From contig KK211221.1 of the NCBI GenBank assembly GCA_000621185.1, positions 186,001 through 250,000 of the forward strand: a DNA stretch of 64,000 nt, given 5' to 3'. Under the pieces are notes generated by a model. It saw only the letters and a program-made list of their open reading frames with translations, had not been told where the DNA came from and did no database searches. Shown here piece after piece: positions 56,655 through 64,000 of this stretch. Origin of the DNA: Franconibacter pulveris DSM 19144 (GTDB taxonomy: Bacteria > Pseudomonadota > Gammaproteobacteria > Enterobacterales > Enterobacteriaceae). The translations under genes and the position numbers were made by a program. Position 1 is the stretch's first letter. Each line of letters begins with the position of its first letter.

Positions 56655-56975
56655 TCAGGCTTTTTCCAGCGTACACAACAACGGATGCTCGTTTTCCCTC
56701 GCGTATTCGTTCACCATGGCCACTTTCGTCTCCGCGACCTCTGCGGTGAAAACGCCGCAGATGGCTTTTCCCTGATAGTGAACTGTCAGCATCAGTTGCG
56801 TTGCACGTTCTACATCATAAGAAAAGAACTTTTGTAGCACGTCAATAACAAATTCCATCGGCGTGTAATCATCGTTCATTAATATAACTTTATACATAGA
56901 TGGCGGTTTTAGCGCTTCGCGCAATTCATCTTCCGCCAACTGGTCAAAATCTAACCAACCCTTCGCTTTACCCAT
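56655..56975 (-). CDS. clpS: ATP-dependent Clp protease adaptor ClpS
   Basis: Adaptor that binds N-degrons (Leu, Phe, Tyr, Trp) and hands them to ClpA. It has 106 residues, as in E. coli. The core is [20 protein letters not shown], which holds the Asp-Asp pair that contacts the substrate amino group, followed by [20 protein letters not shown] and the hydrophobic-pocket residues. The unstructured N terminus acts on ClpA. clpS-clpA is a conserved operon, divergent from cspD. Confidence 0.97.
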   Translation of the reverse strand: MGKAKGWLDFDQLAEDELREALKPPSMYKVILMNDDYTPMEFVIDVLQKFFSYDVERATQLMLTVHYQGKAICGVFTAEVAETKVAMVNEYARENEHPLLCTLEKA

Positions 56976-57301
56976 TGCCAGTCGTCATGATGTGGTTAAC
57001 GGTTTTGCCAGGCATCGCCTGACGGTTCTGGTTGAGTGAATACGCACCCTGAATCTACCTTAGCAGCCCGATAACAATCCCCTATCACTGCCATTCGCGA
57101 GCTCTGTCACATTAACGAAAATAGCGTTAACTGCTTCAAATTTTTGATTCATTTTTGCCCGACTCACCCCTGTGTACGCTTGACGCAAAGCTTGATTTAT
57201 CTAAATTGTACAAGCGTGAGTTGGCGAGGTTTTGAACAGCCCGCCCTTACCCACCGGTTCATTCCATCTTACTCAATAAGACTTATGAAGGATGTCGAAG
57301 C
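56976..57301. promoter_or_regulatory. Divergent clpS-cspD control region
   Basis: A 326-base gene-free stretch. TTGACG at 57180-57185 and TAAATT at 57202-57207, 16 bases apart, form a likely cspD promoter with a leader of about 90 bases. An inverted repeat TTAACG / CGTTAA (57112-57117 and 57125-57130) lies between the two promoter sides. A small hairpin CAGGC / GCCTG is near 57012-57024 on the clpS side. No gene was seen. Confidence 0.5.
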
Positions 57302-57523
57302 ATGGAGACGGGTACTGTTAAATGGTTCAATAACGCCAAAGGCTTTGGTTTCATCTGTCCTGAAGGCGGCGGCGAAGATATCTTCGCGCACTACTCCACC
57401 ATTCAAATGGATGGTTACAGAACGCTAAAAGCCGGACAAACGGTCAGGTTTGATGTACATCAGGGCCCCAAAGGCAACCATGCCAGTGTCATCGTGCCCT
57501 ACGAAGCAGAATCGGTTGCGTAA
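57302..57523 (+). CDS. cspD: Cold shock-like protein CspD
   Basis: Small OB-fold protein that binds single-stranded DNA and inhibits replication; in E. coli it is induced in stationary phase and starvation, not by cold. It has 73 residues (E. coli 74). RNA-binding motifs RNP1 (NAKGFGFICPEGG, with the aromatic residues) and RNP2 (EDIFAHYSTIQ) are present. The C terminus differs from CspA in length and charge (VIVPYEAESVA). It lies opposite clpS. Confidence 0.95.
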   Translation: METGTVKWFNNAKGFGFICPEGGGEDIFAHYSTIQMDGYRTLKAGQTVRFDVHQGPKGNHASVIVPYEAESVA

Positions 57524-57555
57524 CTCTTCTGTTTCATTGTGTACATCCCGCACTT

Positions 57556-57585
57556 AAAATGCCAGTCCAGATGACTGGCATTTTT
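57556..57585. terminator. Bidirectional terminator between cspD and macB
   Basis: Stem AAAATGCCAGT / ACTGGCATTTT with a seven-base loop and flanking A and T tracts, between convergent cspD and macB. Confidence 0.9.
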
Positions 57586-57587
57586 CT

Positions 57588-59534
57588 TCACTCACGCGCC
57601 AGCGCGTCGACAGGGTTAAGCCGGGCGGCGTTGCGCGCCGGCAGCCAACCGAATATCACGCCTGTCGCCGTAGAGCAAAGAAACGCAGTCGCCAGCGCCA
57701 ACGGCGAAAAACCGATTTCCCAACCTGGCAGGAAGATCTGAAGCAGGAAGGCTATCAGCAGCGAGAGCGTAATGCCGAGCGCGCCGCCAACGAGGCAGAC
57801 CAGCACCGCTTCTATCAAGAATTGCTGCAATACATCGCCCGCTCTGGCGCCTACCGCCATACGAATACCGATTTCCCGCGTACGCTCGGTCACTGATACC
57901 AGCATGATATTCATCACCCCAATACCGCCTACCAGCAAAGAGATGACCGCCACCAGAGTCAGGAAGAGCTGAAGAGTACGTGTGGTCTTTTCCGCCGTTT
58001 TCAACAGGCCATCCATATTCATAGTGAAAAAATCTTTCTTGCCGTGGCGCAACGTTAACAAGCGGGTTAATTGCTGCTCCGCTTGCGCGCTGTCATAACC
58101 TTCATTGACGCGCACCGTAATGGAGTTAAGCCAAGATTGTCCCATCATCCGCCCGGCCATGGTGTCATAAGGCAGCCAGGCGCGCAGGATTTTGCTGCTG
58201 CCGAACATCGATTGCTTCTCTTCGGCGACGCCAATGACCATCGCAGGCATATTGCCGACCAGGACGATTTCTCCTGTCACGCTCGCTTTATTGGGGAACA
58301 GCTGGCGACGGGCATTCTGGTCCAGCACCACGACCTGGGCGCGCCCTTTTAATTGTTCCTCATTAAAGGTATTGCCTTCACTGAAGGTCATTCCATAGAC
58401 GTTGAAATACTGCCCGCTCACGCCGTTGGCGCTGGCGGCCACATCCACATTGCCATAGCGCAGACGCACGTTTTGCGAAAGCGCAGGCGTCGCGGAGCGC
58501 ACCCAGGGCTGCTTCGCTATGGCCGTCAAATCGTCATATTTCAGCGCCTGCTGGTACTGCGGATCGTCGTCGCCAAAATCTTTTCCAGGGTAGATATCAA
58601 TCGTGTTCGTTCCTATCGAACGGATATCCTGCAGCACCAGCTGTTTCGCCGCATCGCCCACCACCACAATGGAAACCACCGAAGCGATGCCGATGATAAT
58701 GCCGAGCATGGTAAGCAGCGTGCGCATCTTATTAGCCGCCATCGCAAGCCAGGCCATGGTCAGGGCCTCGCGAAAGCTGCTGACAAACTGCTGCCATGCG
58801 CCGGATGACCGCGACGCTTCATTCAGCGCCTTCGCTCGCGCCTCAGGCTTGCGAGGCGAAGGATTACTGATAATCTCGCCGTCGCGAATTTCAATGACGC
58901 GTTCCGCCTGCGCCGCTACGGTCGGATCGTGGGTAACGATAATCACCGTATGACCGCGATCGCGCAGTTGCTTGAGCGTTGCCATCACCTCTTCGCCGGA
59001 GTGGCTGTCGAGCGCGCCAGTGGGTTCATCCGCCAGAATAACCTGACCGCCGTTCATCAGCGCGCGGGCGATACTGACGCGCTGCTGCTGACCGCCGGAA
59101 AGCTGCGAAGGCTGATAGTCGACGCGCTCAGCCAGCCCCAGCCGGGCAAGCAACTCGCGGGCGCGCTGCTGACGCAGCTTACGACCAAGCCCGGCGTAAA
59201 TGGCGGGTACCTCTACGTTTTGCGTCGCCGTCAGATGCGAAAGCAAATGGTAGCGTTGAAAGATAAAACCAAAGTGCTCGCGCCGCAGCCGCGCCAGTTC
59301 ATCGCCGCTTAACGTCGAGACATCAACGCCTGCAACCCGGTAGCTGCCGCTGGTCGGGTTATCAAGGCAGCCGAGAATATTCATTAGCGTCGACTTGCCA
59401 GAGCCGGAAGCGCCGACAATCGCCACCATCTCGCCGGCTTCAATGGAAAGCGAGATCCCCTTTAGCACTTCGACCTGTTCTTCCCCGGAGGGATAGCTGC
59501 GGCGGATCGCTTTTAGCTCAAGCAACGCGCTCAT
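57588..59534 (-). CDS. macB: Macrolide export ATP-binding/permease protein MacB
   Basis: Inner-membrane ABC transporter that works with MacA and TolC to expel macrolides, enterotoxin II and other substrates by a mechanotransmission mechanism. It has 648 residues, as in E. coli. The N-terminal ATPase has Walker [21 protein letters not shown], signature [16 protein letters not shown] and Walker [14 protein letters not shown]. One membrane helix near residue 275, a large periplasmic domain and three C-terminal helices follow. Start overlaps the macA stop by 4 bases. Confidence 0.97.
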   Translation of the reverse strand: MSALLELKAIRRSYPSGEEQVEVLKGISLSIEAGEMVAIVGASGSGKSTLMNILGCLDNPTSGSYRVAGVDVSTLSGDELARLRREHFGFIFQRYHLLSHLTATQNVEVPAIYAGLGRKLRQQRARELLARLGLAERVDYQPSQLSGGQQQRVSIARALMNGGQVILADEPTGALDSHSGEEVMATLKQLRDRGHTVIIVTHDPTVAAQAERVIEIRDGEIISNPSPRKPEARAKALNEASRSSGAWQQFVSSFREALTMAWLAMAANKMRTLLTMLGIIIGIASVVSIVVVGDAAKQLVLQDIRSIGTNTIDIYPGKDFGDDDPQYQQALKYDDLTAIAKQPWVRSATPALSQNVRLRYGNVDVAASANGVSGQYFNVYGMTFSEGNTFNEEQLKGRAQVVVLDQNARRQLFPNKASVTGEIVLVGNMPAMVIGVAEEKQSMFGSSKILRAWLPYDTMAGRMMGQSWLNSITVRVNEGYDSAQAEQQLTRLLTLRHGKKDFFTMNMDGLLKTAEKTTRTLQLFLTLVAVISLLVGGIGVMNIMLVSVTERTREIGIRMAVGARAGDVLQQFLIEAVLVCLVGGALGITLSLLIAFLLQIFLPGWEIGFSPLALATAFLCSTATGVIFGWLPARNAARLNPVDALARE

Positions 59535-60646
59535 GGCGCGCTCCCTTCGGCGGCGCGTCCGATAACAACTTCATCGCCCTCCTCAAGCCCCTTCACCACT
59601 TCGACCTGCGTATCGTTGCGCGCGCCGAGGGCAACTTCACGCTCGCGGGTTTCGCCGTTACGCAACAGCGTCACTTTATAGCGGTTATCGCCCACCGGGT
59701 CGCCCAGCGCGGCCAGCGGAATGGTCAGAACATTTTTCACGCCGCTCAGTTGAATATGCACTTGCGCGGTCATCTCCAGGCGCAGCACGCCCTGCGGGTT
59801 CGGCACTTCAAAGCGAGCGTAATAGAAAATAGCGTCGTTAATTTTCTCCGGGGTCGGCAGAATGTCTTTCAGCGTACCCTCATATCGCGTCAGCGGGTCG
59901 CCCAGTACCGTAAACCAGGCTTTCTGACCGGGTTTGAGATGAATAACATCCGCTTCTGAAACCTGTGCCTTGACCAACATGGTGCTGAGATCGGCAAGAG
60001 TAAGAATATTCGGCGCCTGTTGCGCCGCGATGACCGTTTGTCCTTGCAGGGTGGTTATCTGCGTCACTTCGCCCGTGATGGGAGCCGTAATGCGCGTATA
60101 GTCGAGGTTGGTTTTCGCGGTATCCAGCGAGGCCTGGTTACGCTTAATCTGCGCATCGATGGTGCCGACCTGCGCCTCTTTTACCGCCAGCTCGGTTGCC
60201 GCAGTATCTAAATCCTGGCGTGAAATCGCCTGTGTCTGCGCCAGTTGGCGCTGGCGGGCGAGCGTGACTTCAGCAAGCTTCAGCTCCGCCGCCGCCTGGC
60301 GACGCTGCGCGCGCAGCTCCATCAGCGTAGCTTCCACCTCTTTGATCTGGTTTTCCGCCTGCTCAGGATCGATAACGCCCAGCAGCTGATCTTTCTTTAC
60401 TTTATCGCCAATGCTGACCGACAGCGTTTTTAGCTGCCCGCTGACCTGCGCGCCCACATCCACTTTTCGCAGAGCGTCGAGCTTACCGGTGGCGAGCACG
60501 CTTTGCGCCAGGTCGCCTTTGCGCACAATCATGGTCTGGTACTGCGGCAGCGGCGCATTAAGCGCTCGCCAGAGCCAGATGCCTGCAATCAGCACCGCCA
60601 GCGCCAGCAACAGATAGCGTTTTTTAATTTTTCCCTTAATTTTCAT
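59531..60646 (-). CDS. macA: Macrolide efflux periplasmic adaptor MacA
   Basis: Membrane-fusion protein that joins MacB to TolC and stimulates the ATPase of MacB. It has 371 residues, as in E. coli. An N-terminal membrane anchor ([16 protein letters not shown], about residues 11-26) precedes a lipoyl half ([16 protein letters not shown]), an alpha-helical hairpin at about 95-175 and beta-barrel/membrane-proximal parts. It overlaps macB by 4 bases; the pair is an operon divergent from ybjX. In Salmonella macAB is regulated by PhoPQ; no PhoP site was established here. Confidence 0.96.
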   Translation of the reverse strand: MKIKGKIKKRYLLLALAVLIAGIWLWRALNAPLPQYQTMIVRKGDLAQSVLATGKLDALRKVDVGAQVSGQLKTLSVSIGDKVKKDQLLGVIDPEQAENQIKEVEATLMELRAQRRQAAAELKLAEVTLARQRQLAQTQAISRQDLDTAATELAVKEAQVGTIDAQIKRNQASLDTAKTNLDYTRITAPITGEVTQITTLQGQTVIAAQQAPNILTLADLSTMLVKAQVSEADVIHLKPGQKAWFTVLGDPLTRYEGTLKDILPTPEKINDAIFYYARFEVPNPQGVLRLEMTAQVHIQLSGVKNVLTIPLAALGDPVGDNRYKVTLLRNGETREREVALGARNDTQVEVVKGLEEGDEVVIGRAAEGSAP

Positions 60647-60806
60647 AATGGTCCTGATTATCTGAACGGGCTATCTCACTTTGCCGCTTAATTTTAAACA
60701 GAATCTCAACGAAACCCTACCTGCTTAATCAGGTCGCTGGCGCATTGACATTACGTTGAAGGAGGGGGCGGTGAAATAAGGGCTATGTCACTCAGGGGCC
60801 TTTATT

Positions 60807-61745
60807 ATGTCCACTCTCGCTGAATTTACCGCACAAGCCCGGCCGCGCAGCGCCTGGCAACTTTTCCTGCAGCTTGCTCGCGGCCGCTGGGCGCCAGGCC
60901 GCGCCTGGGAAAACCCGCATTATCGCCGGAAGTTTACGGCACGTTCGCTTGCTACGCCATTTCGAACCTGGCAACTGCTGAACAGGCTGGCGCGCCAGCC
61001 GATGCTCGAAACGCTGCTATGCGCGCAGCCGGGGTTGCCCTGCCGCCTGCACCGGCCATATATAACGCCCGCGTTTTCCCGCCGCGCCGCGTTGCAGGCG
61101 ATTACCTTCCATTATGAAACCATTGCCACGCTGCTAACGCCTGCCTGCTTCGCGGCGTACCTCTCGCGCTCAGGCGCCTTGCTGGCAACCCTGACCGCTA
61201 AGAATGAGGCGCGTTACCGCATTCACCTGAGCGCAGTCGCGGATCTTGATAAAGAAGGTGAAGCCACACTGCTGTTTCGTGATGAGCAAGGCGTGACGCT
61301 TGCTGAACTCACCTTCACCCTTTGCTCGCTGAACAATAAAACCACGCTGTTTATCGGCGGATTGCAGGGCGCTAAAGCCTGGGTAGAGCACGACGCTATC
61401 CAGCAGGCGACCAAGGCCTGTCATGGACTCTTTCCTAAACGTCTGCTGCTGGAGAGCGTTTGTCAGCTGGCGCAAAAATGGCATGTTGAGCAAATACTCG
61501 CGGTAGGCAACAGCACGCATATTTACCGCAGCTGGCGCTATGAGAAAAAGAAAAAAGAGAAGCTGCACGCCGATTACGACAGCTTCTGGCTTTCACTGGG
61601 CGCGCAGCAAGAGAGCGGAGGCTTTTTTAAACTGCGCGGCCAGATCCCTCGCAAACCCATGGAAGAGATAGCGAGTAAGAAACGCGCCGAGTATCGCCGC
61701 CGCTATGAGCTGCTCGACAGCCTGGAAATGCAGCTCCAGGCTTAA
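60807..61745 (+). CDS. ybjX: YbjX, VirK/DUF535 family protein
   Basis: DUF535 family protein, related to Shigella and Salmonella VirK and to the SomA/PagJ group; members affect resistance to envelope-active peptides and virulence. It has 312 residues, against about 330 recalled for E. coli; the difference seems to be at the N terminus. The sequence is basic and has no signal peptide. Conserved parts include TFHYETIATLLTP-like ITFHYETIATLLTP and QILAVGNSTHIYRSWRYEKK, with DYDSFWLSLG near the C terminus. AGGGG lies eight bases before the ATG. Its stop overlaps convergent ybjD by 4 bases. Molecular function is unknown. Confidence 0.9.
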   Translation: MSTLAEFTAQARPRSAWQLFLQLARGRWAPGRAWENPHYRRKFTARSLATPFRTWQLLNRLARQPMLETLLCAQPGLPCRLHRPYITPAFSRRAALQAITFHYETIATLLTPACFAAYLSRSGALLATLTAKNEARYRIHLSAVADLDKEGEATLLFRDEQGVTLAELTFTLCSLNNKTTLFIGGLQGAKAWVEHDAIQQATKACHGLFPKRLLLESVCQLAQKWHVEQILAVGNSTHIYRSWRYEKKKKEKLHADYDSFWLSLGAQQESGGFFKLRGQIPRKPMEEIASKKRAEYRRRYELLDSLEMQLQA

Positions 61746-63400
61746 TCCGCCCGGCCGCGGGCCAGCCAGATGACGCGCGAGAACATCTTGCGCAGCAAGG
61801 GCGGAATGGATTCCACCCCGCGTTTTCCCGCCTCCATCGCGACCTCTATCGCCAGATCGGGCTTAGAGGCGCGATGGATGGCTTTCACAATTACCCGCCG
61901 GGGTTTTATATGGATATTTTCGGGTATTTGCGCGATGCGGTGATAAACATCGGCAAACCCTTCGCGGTACATGAAATGTTCCATATCCAGCGCAGGCAAA
62001 GCGGTTAAATGTTCCCGCTCCTCAGCGGCATCGTTATTCACTAAGCTTCGGACCGTGGCGGCGTATTTCTTACCCGCTTCGTCGCCATCCACCAGCACGT
62101 GCCATTCAATGCCCATGCGCCTTGCGAATTTGACCAGCGGTTTTAAGCCCGACTGCGCGAATTCAATCACTTTTATCCCTTCGGCATCGAAATGGTGACC
62201 ACACTGGCGCGCCAGTTCGTTCATCACCCAGACTTCCGTTTCCCCTTCCACCAGTAGCCAACAGCGGGCGAACAGCGAGGAGGGTCGATTGAAACGAATA
62301 TGAAACGCGATGCGGCGGCTATCTTCCGCATTCATACCAGACGGCCCTAACCGCCAGGCGACAACCTTACCGCCGTCGCGCACCAGACGGCAAACTTGCT
62401 CGACAGGAGTAAGCGAAAGCAGTTCACCGGAATTAGTCGTGGTCACCTTCTGCAGCGGCAGCAAATTCAGCAAATTCCAGGCGACGGAGAGCATAATCGG
62501 GTGCAGCCGCGTCTCGGGGTCTTCCACCAGCAGCAGCGGGCGGGCGTCACGGTCGAGCGCCGCGCTGCCCTTAGCCTGCAACAGCGTTGAAAACAGCCCG
62601 AGCAGGATGATTCTGTAAGAGCGCGTCCCGGGACGGTCAATCATGCGGTTGATAAGATCCAGATAACGCCAGCTGCGCTGTTCATCATGAGAACGGCGGC
62701 GCATCAGCCGCTGACGCGCCTGCACGCTGCTCTGCTCGGAAAAATAGTGCTCCAACAGTTGCACCATAGCCGAAAGTCCCTGCCGCAGTTGCGAATCGGT
62801 CAGGTTTTGCGGATGGGCGACAAGCTCCCGGGCCATAAAATCAAGCTGCCTTGCGGTGGCTTCCACTTCAGGCTGCGAAGGGATGCCATTGTCATGAATA
62901 CGGCGCATAAAGCGGGCGTCGCGCAGCCGCAGCACTGGGTTTAACAGCGTCAGCCGATGCGCCAGCTCATCAATATTCTCAAGCCCCAGCTCCTGTCCCT
63001 GCTCATTCAGGAAACTGCGCAGCGTAATGACGGAGCCTTCTTCGGTAAGCCCGCCTTCCAGGCGGTAGAAAATACGCTGATAACCGTCGTCGCTTTTCAC
63101 CCAGACGGCATTCAGCGGCCTGTAGCGTCGCCCCTGGTAATGCCCTGGCGCGCTTTCGCGGAAGGTCAGGATAATATGCAGATGGCGTTCGCGGCCGTTG
63201 ATGTCGCCGGGCGGAAACCAGAAGTCATGGCGGGTAAAAGAATAAAGAGAGGGTTCGGGCGAAAGAATAAGGGTCAATGCGTCAAGCAGGCTCGATTTCC
63301 CCCAGGCATTTTCACCGATCAGCACATTATTGTGTTCAAGCATCAATGAAAGCCGGTTAATACCACGAAAACCGACGATTTCTACCCGCTCAAGAAACAT
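61742..63400 (-). CDS. ybjD: YbjD, OLD-family ATP-dependent nuclease
   Basis: Protein of 552 residues, as in E. coli YbjD, with an N-terminal SMC/RecF-like ATPase and a C-terminal TOPRIM domain, the architecture of OLD (overcoming lysogenization defect) nucleases. The Walker A motif is IGENAWGKSSLLDALTLI near residue 28 and the Walker B-type segment is RPLLLVEDPETRLHP near residue 290. TOPRIM residues are in CWLLVEGETEVWVM and EWHVLVDGDEAGKKY. OLD relatives can act in phage defence; here the gene stands alone in a conserved core location, without a gajB-type helicase partner, so a Gabija-like system is not indicated. Confidence 0.93.
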   Translation of the reverse strand: MFLERVEIVGFRGINRLSLMLEHNNVLIGENAWGKSSLLDALTLILSPEPSLYSFTRHDFWFPPGDINGRERHLHIILTFRESAPGHYQGRRYRPLNAVWVKSDDGYQRIFYRLEGGLTEEGSVITLRSFLNEQGQELGLENIDELAHRLTLLNPVLRLRDARFMRRIHDNGIPSQPEVEATARQLDFMARELVAHPQNLTDSQLRQGLSAMVQLLEHYFSEQSSVQARQRLMRRRSHDEQRSWRYLDLINRMIDRPGTRSYRIILLGLFSTLLQAKGSAALDRDARPLLLVEDPETRLHPIMLSVAWNLLNLLPLQKVTTTNSGELLSLTPVEQVCRLVRDGGKVVAWRLGPSGMNAEDSRRIAFHIRFNRPSSLFARCWLLVEGETEVWVMNELARQCGHHFDAEGIKVIEFAQSGLKPLVKFARRMGIEWHVLVDGDEAGKKYAATVRSLVNNDAAEEREHLTALPALDMEHFMYREGFADVYHRIAQIPENIHIKPRRVIVKAIHRASKPDLAIEVAMEAGKRGVESIPPLLRKMFSRVIWLARGRAD

Positions 63401-63772
63401 AGCCCCTCCAGGTTCTTTTTTCCTCCGTCACGCTACCGGCAGTATAGCGGCTATCCCGAGGGCGAACACACCGGCGGTTTCCACGCTTGCGAAACGCACC
63501 GCAAAAAAAGAATTCTAATGAAAAATAGTGTAGCGAGACCCAGTAATGTTTTCCGACCTTAAAATTAAATAATGGTGATATTTACACAGACCCGGCTTTA
63601 AATTAAGCAAAGTAAATAATGTCTTTTTCTTAAAGTAATTTATTAAAAAAAGCGCATCTGGTTTCTCGTGATAAATATTTCTAGAATGACGCGCTTTTTA
63701 AAGTCCTGCTCGCACGAACAGGAATCTTTTCGCCATATATAAAGTTAGCTATCCATTTACATAGAGGGAATT
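63401..63772 (+). promoter_or_regulatory. Upstream region and leader of aqpZ
   Basis: A 372-base AT-rich gap without a gene. A distant inverted repeat AAAAAGCGC (63647-63655) / GCGCTTTTT (63691-63699) has a 35-base loop. A hairpin with stem TCCTG..TC / GA..CAGGA (63704-63723, one mismatch) lies about 50 bases before the aqpZ ATG. AGAGGG precedes the start by seven bases. Promoter hexamers could not be assigned with confidence. Confidence 0.4.
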
Positions 63773-64000
63773 ATGCATAAAAAATTAGCGGCCGAATTTT
63801 TCGGTACCTTCTGGCTGGTCTTTGGGGGTTGCGGCAGCGCGGTGCTGGCGGCAGGCTTCCCTGAACTGGGAATTGGTTTCGTCGGCGTCTCGCTGGCGTT
63901 CGGTTTAACCGTTCTTACTATGGCTTATGCCGTGGGCCATATTTCCGGCGGTCATTTTAACCCGGCCGTTACGCTGGGCCTGTGGGCTGGCGGACGTTTT
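63773..64000 (+). CDS. aqpZ: Aquaporin Z (5' part, runs off the window)
   Basis: Tetrameric inner-membrane water channel of the MIP family. Only the first 76 codons are present, open to the right edge; the E. coli protein has 231 residues. The N terminus [20 protein letters not shown] is helix 1, followed by helix 2, and the first NPA motif is in [15 protein letters not shown] near residue 63. The ATG at 63773 has AGAGGG upstream. Identification is secure although the C-terminal half is outside the window. Confidence 0.95.
   Translation, partial: MHKKLAAEFFGTFWLVFGGCGSAVLAAGFPELGIGFVGVSLAFGLTVLTMAYAVGHISGGHFNPAVTLGLWAGGRF

Noticed and set aside
60690-60720. A PhoP-box half-site (TGTTTA on the minus strand) between macA and ybjX
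   Set aside because: The second direct repeat needed for a PhoP box is missing at the required spacing.
61742-63400. ybjD as part of a Gabija-like phage defence system
   Set aside because: The neighbours are ybjX and aqpZ in conserved core order, without a UvrD-like helicase gene; it is the ordinary chromosomal OLD-family gene.

Overview
The window is a stretch of chromosomal core genome from a member of the Enterobacteriaceae. Almost every protein is close to its Escherichia coli counterpart in sequence and length, and the gene order is the E. coli block from asnS to aqpZ. The missing dms operon and serW argue against E. coli or Salmonella. A genus in the Enterobacter/Cronobacter/Franconibacter range is plausible but cannot be fixed by reading alone. 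I see no rRNA, tRNA, insertion sequence, prophage, integrase or CRISPR array.

Layout. 1-4300: the 3' part of asnS, an ompF-type porin behind a long AT-rich regulatory region, and aspC. 4300-7600: leftward gloC, mepK and ldtD (a glyoxalase II and two cell-wall enzymes). 7750-15000: leftward cmoM-mukF-mukE-mukB, the MukBEF chromosome-organising complex with overlapping genes. 15100-16800: elyC convergent with ycbJ. 16850-17920: a divergent pair not found at this place in E. coli K-12, a DUF2000 protein and an Lrp/AsnC-type regulator, with three TTAAGG repeats between them. 17940-25230: leftward kdsB, ycaR, ycaQ, lpxK, msbA and comEC/ycaI, which combine KDO and lipid A supply, lipid A flipping, DNA repair and a competence-like channel. 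25430-30920: leftward ihfB, rpsA, cmk, aroA and serC, read as serC-aroA and cmk-rpsA-ihfB units. 31080-38200: ycaP, then rightward ycaO, focA, pflB and pflA (anaerobic pyruvate/formate metabolism). 38250-47940: leftward ycaD, serS, rarA, lolA, ftsK and lrp. 48430-54270: rightward trxB, cydD, cydC, aat and infA. 54350-56980: leftward clpA and clpS. 57300-64000: cspD, leftward macAB, ybjX, leftward ybjD, and the first 76 codons of aqpZ at the right edge.

Functionally this is housekeeping DNA: translation (asnS, serS, rpsA, infA, cmoM, aat), envelope biogenesis (ompF, ldtD, mepK, elyC, kdsB, lpxK, msbA, lolA), chromosome handling (mukBEF, ftsK, ihfB, rarA), redox and anaerobic metabolism (trxB, cydDC, focA-pflBA) and proteolysis (aat, clpAS). 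The N-end rule pathway is nearly whole here, because aat makes the degradation signal and clpS and clpA read and destroy it.

The least explained item is the DUF2000/AsnC pair with its repeated putative operator. Other points for a second look are the altered constriction loop of the porin, seven tandem Pro/Gln repeats in the FtsK linker, and the absence of serW, dmsABC and ycaL from their E. coli positions. Comparisons with E. coli are from memory of that genome; no database search was run.
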